DNA from: Streptomyces venezuelae
Lineage (GTDB): Bacteria; Actinomycetota; Actinomycetes; Streptomycetales; Streptomycetaceae
Direction of reading: 5' to 3'
Assembly (NCBI RefSeq): GCF_008642335.1
Contig: NZ_CP029191.1
Location: 4,588,001 to 4,652,000 of the forward strand
Length of the DNA: 64,000 bases
In this document: positions 17,511 to 26,537 of the stretch, one piece after another
How the letters are laid out: each line of letters opens with the position of its first letter
How positions within the stretch are numbered: the stretch's first letter is position 1
The notes under the pieces: generated by a model
The model's input: only the letters and a program-made list of their open reading frames with translations
Told to the model about the DNA's origin: nothing
Databases searched by the model: none
Program-made: the position numbers and the translations under genes

Positions 17511-19283
17511 GTGGCTCAGAGCACCGATACCACCGACTGGGTCTCCCGCTATGCGGATGAGGTCATCGCCGAGTCGGAGCGTCGTGCCCCGGGCGCGAAA
17601 CAGGACGGCACCGCCGCGCCGGTCGTCGTCGTGGCCTCCGGACTCTCCCCCTCCGGCCCCATCCACCTGGGCAACCTCCGCGAGGTCATGACCCCGCACC
17701 TGGTCGCCGACGAGATCCGCCGCCGCGGGTACCAGGTCCGCCACCTCATCTCCTGGGACGACTACGACCGGTACCGCAAGGTCCCGGCCGGCGTCCCCGG
17801 CATCGACGAGTCCTGGGCCGAGCACATCGGCAAGCCCCTGACGTCCGTCCCGGCGCCCGCGGGCTCCGCGTACCCGAACTGGGCCGAGCACTTCAAGGCC
17901 GCGATGACCGCGTCCCTGGACGAGCTCGGCGTCGAGTACGACGGGATCAGCCAGACCGAGCAGTACACCTCCGGTGCCTACCGCGAGCAGATCCTGCACG
18001 CCATGAAGCACCGCGGCGACATCGACGCGATCCTCGACCAGTACCGCACCAAGAAGGACCCCGCCAAGGCCGGCAAGGGCAAGCAGCAGCAGAAGCCCGT
18101 CGACGAGGCCGAGCTGGAGGCCGCCGAGGGTTCCGGCGCGGCCTCCGAGGACGACGGCAGCGGCGGCACCGGCGGGTACTACCCGTACAAGCCGTACTGC
18201 GGCCAGTGCGAGAAGGACCTGACGACCGTCGTCTCCTACGACGACGAGACCACCGAGCTCGTCTACACCTGCACCGCGTGCGGCTTCGGCGAGACGGTCC
18301 GGCTCAGCGAGTTCAACCGCGGCAAGCTGGTCTGGAAGGTCGACTGGCCGATGCGCTGGGCGTACGAGGGCGTGATCTTCGAGCCGTCCGGCGTCGACCA
18401 CTCGTCCCCGGGCTCCTCCTTCGTCGTCGGCGGCCAGATCGTGCGCCAGATCTTCGACGGCGTACAGCCCATCGGCCCCATGTACGCCTTCGTGGGCATC
18501 TCCGGCATGGCGAAGATGTCGTCCTCCAAGGGCGGCGTACCGACCCCGGCCGACGCCCTGAAGATCATGGAGGCGCCGCTGCTCCGCTGGCTGTACGCGC
18601 GCCGCAAGCCCAACCAGTCCTTCAAGATCGCCTTCGACCAGGAGATCCAGCGGCTCTACGACGAGTGGGACAAGCTGGAGGCGAAGGTCGCCGACGGCTC
18701 GGCGCTCCCCGCGGACGCCGCCGCGCACTCACGCGCGGTCCGCACGGCCGCCGGTGAGCTGCCGCGCACCCCGCGCCCGCTGCCGTACCGCACGCTGGCC
18801 TCCGTCGCCGACATCACCGCCGGCGCCGAGGACCAGACCCTGCGCATCCTGCGGGACCTGGACCCCTCCGACCCGATCACGTCCCTCGACGAGACCCGGC
18901 CGCGCCTCGACCGCGCCGAGAACTGGATCACCACCCAGGTCCCGGCCGAGGCCCGCACCATCGTCCGCTCCGAGCCGGACACGGAGCTCCTCGGCTCCCT
19001 GGACGACGCGGGCCGCGAGTCCCTGCGCCTCCTCCTGGAGGGCCTGGACTCCCACTGGTCCCTGGACGGCCTGACCCACCTCGTCTACGGCGTGCCGAAG
19101 GTGCAGGCGGGCTTCTCCGCGGACGCTACGGCGAAGGAACTCCCGGCGGAGATCAAGGTCGCCCAGCGCTCCTTCTTCGCCCTGCTCTACCGCCTCCTGG
19201 TCACCCGCGAGACCGGCCCGCGCCTGCCCACGCTGCTCCTCGCGGTCGGCGCGGACCGCGTACGCAAGCTGCTCGGCGCGTAG
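17511..19283 (+). CDS. lysS: Lysyl-tRNA synthetase, class I
   Basis: Class I LysRS of 590 residues, the archaeal/spirochaete-like form unrelated to the usual class II enzyme. HIGH-type motif SPSGPIHLGNLRE (about residues 46-58), KMSKS-type motif AKMSSSKGG near 345, and a CGQC...CTAC zinc-finger-like element near 230-260. An Ala/Glu/Gly-rich insertion (near 190-220) precedes the finger. GTG 17511 (VAQSTDTTDW) is preferred because AAAGG lies 10 nt upstream, while the GTG at 17502 is only 1 nt from it. A short hairpin follows the stop. Confidence 0.94.
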   Translation: MAQSTDTTDWVSRYADEVIAESERRAPGAKQDGTAAPVVVVASGLSPSGPIHLGNLREVMTPHLVADEIRRRGYQVRHLISWDDYDRYRKVPAGVPGIDESWAEHIGKPLTSVPAPAGSAYPNWAEHFKAAMTASLDELGVEYDGISQTEQYTSGAYREQILHAMKHRGDIDAILDQYRTKKDPAKAGKGKQQQKPVDEAELEAAEGSGAASEDDGSGGTGGYYPYKPYCGQCEKDLTTVVSYDDETTELVYTCTACGFGETVRLSEFNRGKLVWKVDWPMRWAYEGVIFEPSGVDHSSPGSSFVVGGQIVRQIFDGVQPIGPMYAFVGISGMAKMSSSKGGVPTPADALKIMEAPLLRWLYARRKPNQSFKIAFDQEIQRLYDEWDKLEAKVADGSALPADAAAHSRAVRTAAGELPRTPRPLPYRTLASVADITAGAEDQTLRILRDLDPSDPITSLDETRPRLDRAENWITTQVPAEARTIVRSEPDTELLGSLDDAGRESLRLLLEGLDSHWSLDGLTHLVYGVPKVQAGFSADATAKELPAEIKVAQRSFFALLYRLLVTRETGPRLPTLLLAVGADRVRKLLGA

Positions 19284-19313
19284 CCCCCCGGACGAGCTGC
19301 ATCCTTCGGACTA

Positions 19314-19332
19314 CCTCCGGTTCGGCCGGAGG
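19314..19332 (+). terminator. Hairpin after lysS
   Basis: A 7-bp stem (CCTCCGG with CCGGAGG) and a TTCGG loop, 30 bases after the lysS stop. No T tract. Confidence 0.45.
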
Positions 19333-19371
19333 CAGGACGTGAACGGCCGATTCCCGGCCGATGGTGGACGC

Positions 19372-19581
19372 ATGAAAGAAATCATCGCCATCGTCGGCTG
19401 GGTCGTCGGCATCCAGGGAGCACTGGGCGTCGCGGGACGCACCTTCGGGGACGAGCCCTGGGGGATGCTGAAGAAGTGGTGGGACGTGCCCACGCCCCTC
19501 TACGCCGCGCTCATCGTGGTGGGCGTCGTGCTCGCGGTCTACGGGGAGACGGCGAAGAAGAGGCAGAGGGCACGGGCCTGA
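19372..19581 (+). CDS. Small conserved membrane protein
   Basis: A 69-residue protein with two hydrophobic segments (IIAIVGWVVGIQGALGVA near the N-terminus and LYAALIVVGVVLAVYG near the C-terminus) and a basic tail KKRQRARA, so probably a two-pass inner membrane protein with both ends inside. GGTGGA lies 4 nt upstream of ATG 19372. No function can be assigned. Confidence 0.6.
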   Translation: MKEIIAIVGWVVGIQGALGVAGRTFGDEPWGMLKKWWDVPTPLYAALIVVGVVLAVYGETAKKRQRARA

Positions 19582-19614
19582 ACCCGCGCCCTCCCTGACC
19601 TGCTGCTGGGATGA

Positions 19615-20976
19615 CTACGCGATGTGGTCTTCCATCAGCTCGTTGTCCAGGCGGGCCGTGAACCGGTCCATGTAGTTGTTCAGCTCACGGGACTGCAGGC
19701 GCAGCCCGAACGCCGCCTCCGCGTTCGCCGCGAACGCGCCAGGCGTCGGCATGCCCTCACCCTCTATCGAGTGCCGGAACACCTGGTACAGGTCCTCGTC
19801 CGAGGGGGCCGGAGCGGGGGCGGGGCCCTGGACGGGCGCCTGGGGCTGGTGCTCCGCGCCCTCGCCGAGGGGGCGGGTGCCGCCCGCGCCGTTCGGGACG
19901 GGGAACGGCAGCTGTTCCTCCTGCTGCGCGCCCTGCGCGTGGGGCTGCCCGTCGGGCGACTGCTGCCGCTCCTGCTCCGCGTACCACTCGTCGTACGGGG
20001 CCACCGGGGCGTACGACGCGTTGTGCGCGGCGAACCAGGGGCTCGCGTGGTTCGCGACCGGGAGGGCTTCCTCCGGGGACGCGGACTGCTCCGTTTCCGT
20101 TTCCGGCTCCGGCTCCGGCTGGGCGGGGACGGTGGCGGTGTCGGGCTCCCGCTCCGGGGCCGCCGGGAGTTGGGGCTGCTGCGGGGCCTCCGCCTCGGGT
20201 GCCTTCGTCATCGAGACCTGCGGGACCTGAGAGGTCTGCGAGACCTGCGACACCTGCGAGGTCTGGGGGGCCGGCGGGAGCAGGACCGGATCGATGCCCG
20301 CCGCCGCCAGGCCCGCCGGAGCCGTCTCGGCGAGCGGGACGCCGTAACGGGCAAGGCGCAGCGGCATCAGCGACTCCACCGGCGCCTTGCGGCGCCAGCC
20401 GCGGCCGAAGCGGGCCTGCAGGCGCGCCTGGTAGACGAGGCGCTCCTGTTCGAGCTTGATGACCTGCTCGTACGACCGCAGCTCCCACAGCTTCATGCGG
20501 CGCCACAGCTTGAACGTGGGGACGGGGGAGAGCAGCCAGCGCGTCAGGCGCACGCCCTCCATGTGCTTGTCGGCGGTGATGTCCGCGATCCGGCCCACCG
20601 CGTGCCGCGCCGCCTCGACGGCCACCACGAACAGCACCGGGATCACCGCGTGCATGCCCACGCCCAGCGGGTCGGGCCAGGCAGCCGCGGCGTTGAACGC
20701 GATCGTCGCCGCCGTGAGCAGCCACGCCGTCTGACGCAGCAGCGGGAAGGGGATGCGGAGCCAGGTCAGCAGGAGGTCCAGGGCGAGCAGCACGCAGATG
20801 CCCGCGTCGACGCCGATGGGGAAGACCACCGAGAAGTCGCCGAACCCCTTCTCCTCGGCGAGCTCGCGCACGGCCGCGTACGACCCCGCGAAGCCGATCC
20901 CGGCGATGACGACCGCTCCGGCGACGACCACTCCGATGAGTATCCGGTGCGTGCGTGTCAGCTGCATCGCGGCCAC
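19615..20976 (-). CDS. DUF2637 membrane protein
   Basis: A 453-residue protein. Four membrane helices occupy roughly residues 10-130 (LIGVVVAGAVVIAGIGFAG; GICVLLALDLLLTWL; TAWLLTAATIAFNAAAAW; AVIPVLFVVAVEAARHAVG), which is the DUF2637/SpdB-like module common on Streptomyces chromosomes and plasmids. A basic helical part (about 150-210) and a long disordered tail follow, containing a short TSQVSQV repeat and Glu/Pro stretches. GGAGGGG lies 7 nt upstream of GTG 20976. Role unknown; plasmid versions lie in transfer/spread regions, but nothing here suggests conjugation. Confidence 0.8.
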   Translation of the reverse strand: MAAMQLTRTHRILIGVVVAGAVVIAGIGFAGSYAAVRELAEEKGFGDFSVVFPIGVDAGICVLLALDLLLTWLRIPFPLLRQTAWLLTAATIAFNAAAAWPDPLGVGMHAVIPVLFVVAVEAARHAVGRIADITADKHMEGVRLTRWLLSPVPTFKLWRRMKLWELRSYEQVIKLEQERLVYQARLQARFGRGWRRKAPVESLMPLRLARYGVPLAETAPAGLAAAGIDPVLLPPAPQTSQVSQVSQTSQVPQVSMTKAPEAEAPQQPQLPAAPEREPDTATVPAQPEPEPETETEQSASPEEALPVANHASPWFAAHNASYAPVAPYDEWYAEQERQQSPDGQPHAQGAQQEEQLPFPVPNGAGGTRPLGEGAEHQPQAPVQGPAPAPAPSDEDLYQVFRHSIEGEGMPTPGAFAANAEAAFGLRLQSRELNNYMDRFTARLDNELMEDHIA

Positions 20977-21122
20977 CCGCGAACCCCTCCCTGTGCAAGA
21001 CCGTGTGTCGGCTTGTAGCGGCTAGTGGCGCCGTGCGGCGCCGTATTGCGAGCGACAGCCTGGCACATACGTCCGGAACGCTGTGTGCCGGTACGCGTGC
21101 CGTTACGTGCCCCGGTACGCCG

Positions 21123-21151
21123 GGAGCCCGGCCCGTGAGGGGCCGGGCTCC
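21123..21151 (-). terminator. Terminator of the first DUF3558 gene
   Basis: A 12-bp perfect stem (GGAGCCCGGCCC with GGGCCGGGCTCC) and a 5-base loop, 46 bp beyond the 3' end of the lipoprotein gene at 21198. Confidence 0.75.
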
Positions 21152-21197
21152 GTCAACCTGCCTGATGAGGGCGCGTGTTGGGCGATGTGCGGGAGCG

Positions 21198-22085
21198 TCA
21201 GGACTTGGCGCTGCTGTGGCTCTTCTTCTTGTCGTCGGAGCCGTCGTCGGACTTCTTGTCGTCCGACTTCTTCTCGTCCGACGTGCCGTCCTCGGACTTC
21301 TTGTCGTCCGTCTTCGGCTTCTCGCTCGCGCCCGACGAGGCCTTCCCGCCGCCCTCGTTGGCCGCGACGACCGCCTCGGCGGCCTCCTTCGCTGCCTGCT
21401 GCGCGTCCTTGCCCAGCTTGCCCGCGTCCGGCGTCTTGTCGCCCGCGAGGCCCGCGCCGTTGAAGTCGACGGTGACGACCGCGTTCTCCACGCGCGTCAC
21501 GAACGTCTGCTGCTTGAAGGTGTCCTTGTCCTTCTTCAGGTCGTACCGCACGAGCGTCGCCTGCTGGCCGACACCCTGCACCGGCTCCGCCTTGACGTTC
21601 TTCGCGTCCTTCGTCGCCTGCGCGTCGGCGACCTGCTTCGCGAAGCTGTCCTGCGCGCGCTTGGCACCGCTGCCGAGCGACGCGTCCGACTCGAAACGCA
21701 TCAGCGAGACGCGCAGCCAGCGGAACTGCGAACCGTCCACGCCGTTGTTGTCGAGGCTGTCCCAGGAGCAGCTGCCGCGCAGCGCCGTGTCGCTGGACGT
21801 GCCGGCCTTGCCGGACTTGTCCTTCGCCTTCGGCACCAGGTTCTCGAGCGTCTTCTTCGACAGGACGTCGCAGGGCTCCGGCAGCTTGGCGTACGCGGCC
21901 TCCTCCACGCTCGCGGCCTCGTCGCCGGACTTGGCCGACGCCGAGGACTTGGCGCCCGAGTCCTTCTTCGACGCGTCGGATCCGGAGTCGGAGGAGCAGC
22001 CGGCGACGAGGATCACCGGTACGGCGGCCGCGCAGACGAGGAGGCGGCTGCGGAGCTGTCGCTTTCGCTGTGCAGGTCGGTGCAT
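21198..22085 (-). CDS. DUF3558 family lipoprotein (copy 1)
   Basis: A 295-residue secreted lipoprotein. Signal: basic MHRPAQRKRQLRSRLL, hydrophobic stretch VCAAAVPVILVAGC with the lipobox Cys near residue 28. The mature part has the DUF3558 pattern (LPEPCDVLSKKTLENLVP; RGSCSWDS; cysteines likely to pair), and ends in a Lys/Asp/Ser-rich tail (repeats of DDKKSEDG type). GAAGGA lies upstream of ATG 22085. DUF3558 proteins are actinobacterial surface lipoproteins of unknown role. A related gene is directly upstream. Confidence 0.85.
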   Translation of the reverse strand: MHRPAQRKRQLRSRLLVCAAAVPVILVAGCSSDSGSDASKKDSGAKSSASAKSGDEAASVEEAAYAKLPEPCDVLSKKTLENLVPKAKDKSGKAGTSSDTALRGSCSWDSLDNNGVDGSQFRWLRVSLMRFESDASLGSGAKRAQDSFAKQVADAQATKDAKNVKAEPVQGVGQQATLVRYDLKKDKDTFKQQTFVTRVENAVVTVDFNGAGLAGDKTPDAGKLGKDAQQAAKEAAEAVVAANEGGGKASSGASEKPKTDDKKSEDGTSDEKKSDDKKSDDGSDDKKKSHSSAKS

Positions 22086-22228
22086 GGTTCCTTCACTCTG
22101 TTCGTCTCGTGACGTCCAGTTCGTCTCGTGACGTCGTCGGGTCCGAGGGGCCACGGTACGCGCATGGGGCGGCGGACGACTCCGCTTCGGGGGGCGGGGG
22201 CCCCGCCCGTACCCGCCCCGGCCACCTG

Positions 22229-23188
22229 CTACTCGTCGAACTCGCCGGCCAGGCTGTCCGCCAGGTCCTGCGCTTTGTCCTGCATTTCCTTGCTGTCGGG
22301 GACGTCCGTGCGCCGGCCCGGCTGCTCGTCGTACTCGATGGTCACGATGACGTTCGACGTGCGGAACACCACAGTCACGGTGCGGTGACGGGAGGCGGAG
22401 GTGGCGGTGGTGAGGACGTCGTCGAGGAACGCCTCGTCACCGAGGTCGGAGAGGGTGCGGGGCTCCAGGCCGGGGGGCGGGGTCACGGGCTCGGAGGTGG
22501 CGGTGCCGTCGAGGAGGGCGCCGGAGTCCCGCGGGGCCTGAGCAGCGCCCTCGCGCTTGCCCTTGCGGCTGCTCTTCTCGCCGCCGCGGTTGTCGTCCGA
22601 GCGGGCGTTCTTGCCGCCCTGGGGCTTGGCACCGGCCTTGTCGCCGGCTTCCTCGCCCTTGCCGCCCTTGTCCGTGGCGGAGCTCTTGTCCCCGTCCGGC
22701 TCCTTCGTGCTCTCCGTGGGCGCGTCGGACGGGCGGGAGAGGCCGGCCTCGCGCAGCTTCGTCGCGTAGACCTCGGCGGCGCGGGCGTCGTCGCTGACCG
22801 AGCCGTCGTACGACACGACGCGCTCGAAGTCGATGAGCAGGTGGTGCGAGGCGCCGGTCGACTCGATCTTCCAGTTGCAGCCCACGCGGCGGTCGGTGTC
22901 GTACGTCACCGTGGGGGTGCCCTCGTACGCCTTCTCGCGCTGCTCGGGGTCGTCCATCTCCGGGATGCCGGGCAGCATCGCGTCGAGGGCGTCCTCGCCG
23001 ACCGCGCCGCAGGGCTCCGGGAGGGTGCGGTACTTGCCGGGCTGCGCCGAGGCGTTCGAACTGGCGCTGCCGCCCGGCTTGGAGTCGTCGCTCCCGTCAC
23101 CGCTGCCGGACCCGCCGCTGCAGCCGGTCAGCACGACCGCGAGGAGCGCGGCGACGCCCGGTACACAGGCCTTGGCCTTCAGCTGCAC
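22229..23188 (-). CDS. DUF3558 family lipoprotein (copy 2)
   Basis: A 319-residue lipoprotein related to the gene at 21198: signal with core VPGVAALLAVVLTGCSGG (lipobox Cys near 22), then YRTLPEPCGAVGEDALDAMLPG and VGCNWKIES, which align with LPEPCDVLSKKTLENLVP and CSWDS of copy 1. A Lys/Gly/Asp-rich spacer (about 190-230) is inserted before the C-terminal part. GAGGAG lies upstream of GTG 23188. The longer open frame reading in from 24502 is antisense to rtcB and is not used. The pair probably arose by duplication; the 143-bp gap between them holds only a GC-rich palindrome near 22190-22210. Confidence 0.82.
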   Translation of the reverse strand: MQLKAKACVPGVAALLAVVLTGCSGGSGSGDGSDDSKPGGSASSNASAQPGKYRTLPEPCGAVGEDALDAMLPGIPEMDDPEQREKAYEGTPTVTYDTDRRVGCNWKIESTGASHHLLIDFERVVSYDGSVSDDARAAEVYATKLREAGLSRPSDAPTESTKEPDGDKSSATDKGGKGEEAGDKAGAKPQGGKNARSDDNRGGEKSSRKGKREGAAQAPRDSGALLDGTATSEPVTPPPGLEPRTLSDLGDEAFLDDVLTTATSASRHRTVTVVFRTSNVIVTIEYDEQPGRRTDVPDSKEMQDKAQDLADSLAGEFDE

Positions 23189-23368
23189 CGTATGGCTCCT
23201 CTCGCCTGGCTCTGCCTGGTTAATGGGTTGCCGCTGGTGGGCGGCCGGTGGACACAATGTGTATCGCACGCGCTGCCGTGGACGCCGGTCCGTCACCCCT
23301 TTCGTTGACCTTGGCGCCGGTATTTGCGCTTCTAGGCTTGTAGTTGTTTTCGGGGGAATGAGGACGTT

Positions 23369-24562
23369 ATGTCGTATGTAGAGGTTCCCGGGGCGAAGGT
23401 CCCGATACGGATGTGGACGGATCCGGCCACGGTCGAGGACTCGGCGATGCGCCAGCTCCAGAACGTGGCGACGCTGCCGTGGATCAAGGGCCTGGCGGTC
23501 ATGCCGGACGTCCACTACGGCAAGGGCGCGACGGTCGGCTCGGTGATCGCCATGCGCGGCGCGGTCTGCCCGGCGGCGGTCGGCGTCGACATCGGCTGCG
23601 GCATGTCGGCGGTCAAGACGTCCCTGACCGCGAACGACCTTCCGGGTGACCTGTCCCGCCTGCGCTCGAAGATCGAGCAGGCGATTCCGGTGGGGCGGGG
23701 CATGCACGAGGACCCCGTCGGGCCGGGGCGCTTCCATGGGATGGCCACGGCTGGGTGGGATGACTTCTGGGGGCGGTTCGAGGGGGTCGCCGAAGCGGTC
23801 AAATTCCGTAACGAACGTGCCTTGAAGCAGATGGGAACGCTCGGATCGGGCAATCACATGATCGAGTTCTGTCTCGATGCGGAAGGTGCGGTGTGGCTGA
23901 TGCTGCACTCCGGCTCCCGCAACATCGGCAAGGAACTCGCCGAGCATCACATCGGCGTCGCCCAGAAGCTCTCGCACAACCAGGGGCTGGTCGACCGTGA
24001 CCTCGCGGTCTTCGTCTCGGACACGCCCCAGATGGCGGCATACCGGAACGACCTCTTCTGGGCTCAGGAGTACGCGAAGCACAACCGCGCGATCATGATG
24101 GCGCTGTTCAAGGACGTGGTCCGCAAGGAGTTCAAGAAGGCCAAGCCCACGTTCGAGCGGGAAATCTCCTGCCACCACAACTACGTGGCGGAGGAGCGGT
24201 ACGACGGCGTCGATTTGCTGGTCACCCGCAAGGGGGCCATCCGCGCTGGGTCCGGCGATTACGGGATCATTCCCGGGTCCATGGGCACCAGTTCGTACAT
24301 CGTCAAGGGCCTCGGCAACGAGAAGGCCTTCAACTCGGCCTCTCACGGCGCGGGGCGGCGTATGAGCCGTGGCGCGGCGAAGCGGCGCTTCACGGTCAAG
24401 GACCTGGAGGAGCAGACGAGGGGTGTCGAGTGCCGTAAGGACTCGGGAGTGCTGGACGAGATCCCGGCGGCCTACAAGCCGATCGAGCAGGTGATGGAGC
24501 ACCAGCGCGACCTCGTGGAGGTCGTGGCGAAGCTGAAGCAGGTCGTCTGCGTGAAGGGCTGA
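23369..24562 (+). CDS. rtcB: RtcB family RNA ligase
   Basis: A 397-residue GTP- and Mn2+-dependent ligase that joins 2',3'-cyclic phosphate or 3'-phosphate RNA ends to 5'-OH ends. All hallmarks are present: PDVHYGKGATVGSV, VDIGCGMSAV (Asp and Cys metal ligands), GTLGSGNHMIEF, LHSGSRNIGK, SCHHNYVAEE, PGSMGTSSYIV and the guanylylated-His segment SASHGAGRRMSR. No rtcA, rtcR or archease gene is adjacent, so it does not belong to the regulated enterobacterial operon; its substrate (tRNA, rRNA or mRNA repair) is unknown. Ends 3 bp from the convergent small membrane gene. Confidence 0.93.
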   Translation: MSYVEVPGAKVPIRMWTDPATVEDSAMRQLQNVATLPWIKGLAVMPDVHYGKGATVGSVIAMRGAVCPAAVGVDIGCGMSAVKTSLTANDLPGDLSRLRSKIEQAIPVGRGMHEDPVGPGRFHGMATAGWDDFWGRFEGVAEAVKFRNERALKQMGTLGSGNHMIEFCLDAEGAVWLMLHSGSRNIGKELAEHHIGVAQKLSHNQGLVDRDLAVFVSDTPQMAAYRNDLFWAQEYAKHNRAIMMALFKDVVRKEFKKAKPTFEREISCHHNYVAEERYDGVDLLVTRKGAIRAGSGDYGIIPGSMGTSSYIVKGLGNEKAFNSASHGAGRRMSRGAAKRRFTVKDLEEQTRGVECRKDSGVLDEIPAAYKPIEQVMEHQRDLVEVVAKLKQVVCVKG

Positions 24563-24565
24563 CCG

Positions 24566-24775
24566 TCACTTCGCGTGGGTGACCGCGTAGATCATGATGA
24601 ACGCGACGATGTGGATGCCGAAGAGGAAGTACGCCAGGTACCACCAGACCAGGCGTTCGTTCTTCGCCTCTTCGGCGAGGGTGCGGGACTCGTGTTCGTG
24701 GGTGAGGCGTTCCAGGGGGTCGGGGGAGTCCGCGGAGTACGCGGGGCGGCCGGGGTCGTCGCCGGGGAGGCGCAT
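24566..24775 (-). CDS. Small single-pass membrane protein
   Basis: A 69-residue protein: polar acidic N-terminal half (PDPLERLTHEHESRTLAEEA, probably helical) and one membrane segment WWYLAYFLFGIHIVAFIMIY near the C-terminus, containing a His. It starts 2 nt after the stop of the SDR gene, with GGGAG inside the SDR end as its ribosome site, so the two are coupled. Function unknown. Confidence 0.65.
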   Translation of the reverse strand: MRLPGDDPGRPAYSADSPDPLERLTHEHESRTLAEEAKNERLVWWYLAYFLFGIHIVAFIMIYAVTHAK

Positions 24776-24777
24776 CG

Positions 24778-25548
24778 TCAGGACTCCCTGTGGACCTTGC
24801 TGTTGGAAGCCTGGGCGCGGGGGCGGACCACCAGGAGGTCGATGTTGACGTGCGGGGGCCGTGTGACCGCCCACGTGATCGTGTCGGCCACGTCGTCCGC
24901 GGTGAGCGGCTCGGCGACGCCCGCGTAGACCTTCGCGGCCTTGTCGGCGTCGCCGCCGAAGCGGGTCAGGGCGAACTCGTCCGTCTTGACCATGCCGGGG
25001 GCGACCTCGATGACGCGGACCGGCGTGCCGACGATTTCCAGGCGGAGGGTCTCGGCGAGTACGTGCTCGGCGTGCTTCGCGGCCACGTAGCCGCCGCCCC
25101 CCTCGTACGTGCCGTGCCCCGCGGTCGACGAGAGGACGACCACCGTGCCGTCGCCGCTCGCGGTGAGGGCGGGGAGGAGGGCCTGGGTGACGTTGAGCGT
25201 GCCGATGACGTTCGTCTCGTACATCTGGCGCCAGTCCGCCGGGTCGCTGCTCGCCACGGGGTCCGCGCCCAGCGCGCCGCCCGCGTTGTTCACCAGGACC
25301 GCGATCCTGCGGAACGCGGTGGCGAACTCGTCGACGGCCGCGCGGTCGGTGACGTCGAGCGCGTACGCGACCGCGTCGTGACCGGCGTCGGTCAGCTCGG
25401 CGGCGAGCGCCTCGATGCGGTCCTTGCGGCGCGCGGTGAGGACGACGCGGTAACCCGCGGCGGCGAGGCCGCGGGCGGTGGCGGCGCCGATACCGCTGCT
25501 CGCGCCGGTGACGATCGCGATGCGGGTGGCTGCGGCGGCGGCGGTCAT
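24778..25548 (-). CDS. Short-chain dehydrogenase/reductase
   Basis: A 256-residue classical SDR (YdfG/serine-dehydrogenase-like group). Cofactor motif TGASSGIGAATARGLAA with ARR after beta-2, which suggests NADP(H). NNAGG near residue 85; the catalytic residues are Ser in VLSSTAG, Tyr in GGGYVAAK and that Lys. GAGGAG precedes ATG 25548. First gene of a two-gene unit with the small membrane protein. Substrate not predictable. Confidence 0.87.
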   Translation of the reverse strand: MTAAAAATRIAIVTGASSGIGAATARGLAAAGYRVVLTARRKDRIEALAAELTDAGHDAVAYALDVTDRAAVDEFATAFRRIAVLVNNAGGALGADPVASSDPADWRQMYETNVIGTLNVTQALLPALTASGDGTVVVLSSTAGHGTYEGGGGYVAAKHAEHVLAETLRLEIVGTPVRVIEVAPGMVKTDEFALTRFGGDADKAAKVYAGVAEPLTADDVADTITWAVTRPPHVNIDLLVVRPRAQASNSKVHRES

Positions 25549-25607
25549 GGGCGCTCCTCGGGCGGGCAGGCAGTCAGGCAGTGGTTCGGTCAGGATATGT
25601 GTGCGGT

Positions 25608-25943
25608 TCAGCGGCCCCTCGGCGCGTACATGATTACGGCCATACCCGCGAGGCAGATCAGTGCCCCCGCGATGTCCCACCGGTCGGGCCGGTAGCCGTC
25701 CGCGGCCATGCCCCAGGCGATCGAGCCCGCGACGAAGATTCCGCCGTACGCGGCGAGGATGCGGCCGAACTCGGCGTCGGGCTGCAGCGTGGCCACGAAG
25801 CCGTAGATGCCGAGCGCGAGCACGCCCGCGCCGATCCACGCCCAGCCCTTGTGCTCCCGTACGCCCTGCCAGACGAGCCAGGCGCCGCCGATCTCGAAGA
25901 GCGCGGCCAGGACGAAGAGTGCGGCGGAGCGTGCGATGAGCAT
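25608..25943 (-). CDS. YnfA family small membrane protein
   Basis: A 111-residue protein with four membrane helices, typical of YnfA/UPF0060 (close to the family's usual 108-112 residues): [64 protein letters not shown] and [17 protein letters not shown]. The family is thought to be related to small multidrug or drug/metabolite transporters, but the role is unproven. ATG 25943 fits the family's start, although no clear ribosome site precedes it. Confidence 0.85.
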   Translation of the reverse strand: MLIARSAALFVLAALFEIGGAWLVWQGVREHKGWAWIGAGVLALGIYGFVATLQPDAEFGRILAAYGGIFVAGSIAWGMAADGYRPDRWDIAGALICLAGMAVIMYAPRGR

Positions 25944-26018
25944 GGTCGACAGGGTGGCAGACGGGGGTGCGTCGTGCGGGCGTCGTACGTGCGTCATAGG
26001 TGCGTCGTGCGGACGGTG

Positions 26019-26537
26019 TCAGCGGTCCGCGCTCAGCGTCACCCGCCAGTCGTTGCACGCGTGCCAGTTCCCCTTCGGGTACTCGACCGTCGACTCGCCC
26101 CGCAGCGTGAAGCCCGCCTTGCGGCACACCGCGTTCGACGCGCCGTGGTCCGTCGCCGGGAACGCGTGCAGGTGCGCGTGGCGGCCCGCCATCCTCGCCG
26201 CCTCGATGACGAGCCGCGCCGCATCCGCCGCGACGCCCACGCCCTGGAACTCGGGCAGGACGCCCCACCCCGTCTCCCAGACCTGCTCGCCCTGCCAGGT
26301 CGTCTCCCAGTACCCGATGGAGCCCGCGGTGCGTCCGTCCAGCGTGATGCGGAACATCTGGCCCTTGCCGTCGCCGAGCGCGAGGTAGCGACGGTGGCGG
26401 TCCGCGACCTTCTCGTCCGTCTCGGGGCCGCCCAGGTGTGACGTCATCTCGGGGGTGTTGAGACGGTGGAGGAGTGTCAGGCCGTCCTCCTCGGACCAGG
26501 GGGCGAGCCGCAGGTCTCGTGCCGGTGATCGCTTCAT
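26019..26537 (-). CDS. GNAT family N-acetyltransferase
   Basis: A 172-residue acetyltransferase of the RimJ/RimL-like group: LHRLNTPEMTSHLGGPE at the N-terminus, motif A as VLPEFQGVGVAADAARL (acetyl-CoA pyrophosphate loop, here QGVGVA), and a C-terminal FTLRGESTVEYPKG. Its ATG overlaps the stop of the AraC gene (ATGA), so the two are co-translated and the regulator may control this enzyme. Acceptor unknown. Confidence 0.85.
   Translation of the reverse strand: MKRSPARDLRLAPWSEEDGLTLLHRLNTPEMTSHLGGPETDEKVADRHRRYLALGDGKGQMFRITLDGRTAGSIGYWETTWQGEQVWETGWGVLPEFQGVGVAADAARLVIEAARMAGRHAHLHAFPATDHGASNAVCRKAGFTLRGESTVEYPKGNWHACNDWRVTLSADR

Noticed and set aside
22191..22207. GC palindrome between the two DUF3558 genes as a strong terminator
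   Set aside because: The stem GGGCGG/CCGCCC is short and the loop is itself G/C; too weak to call.
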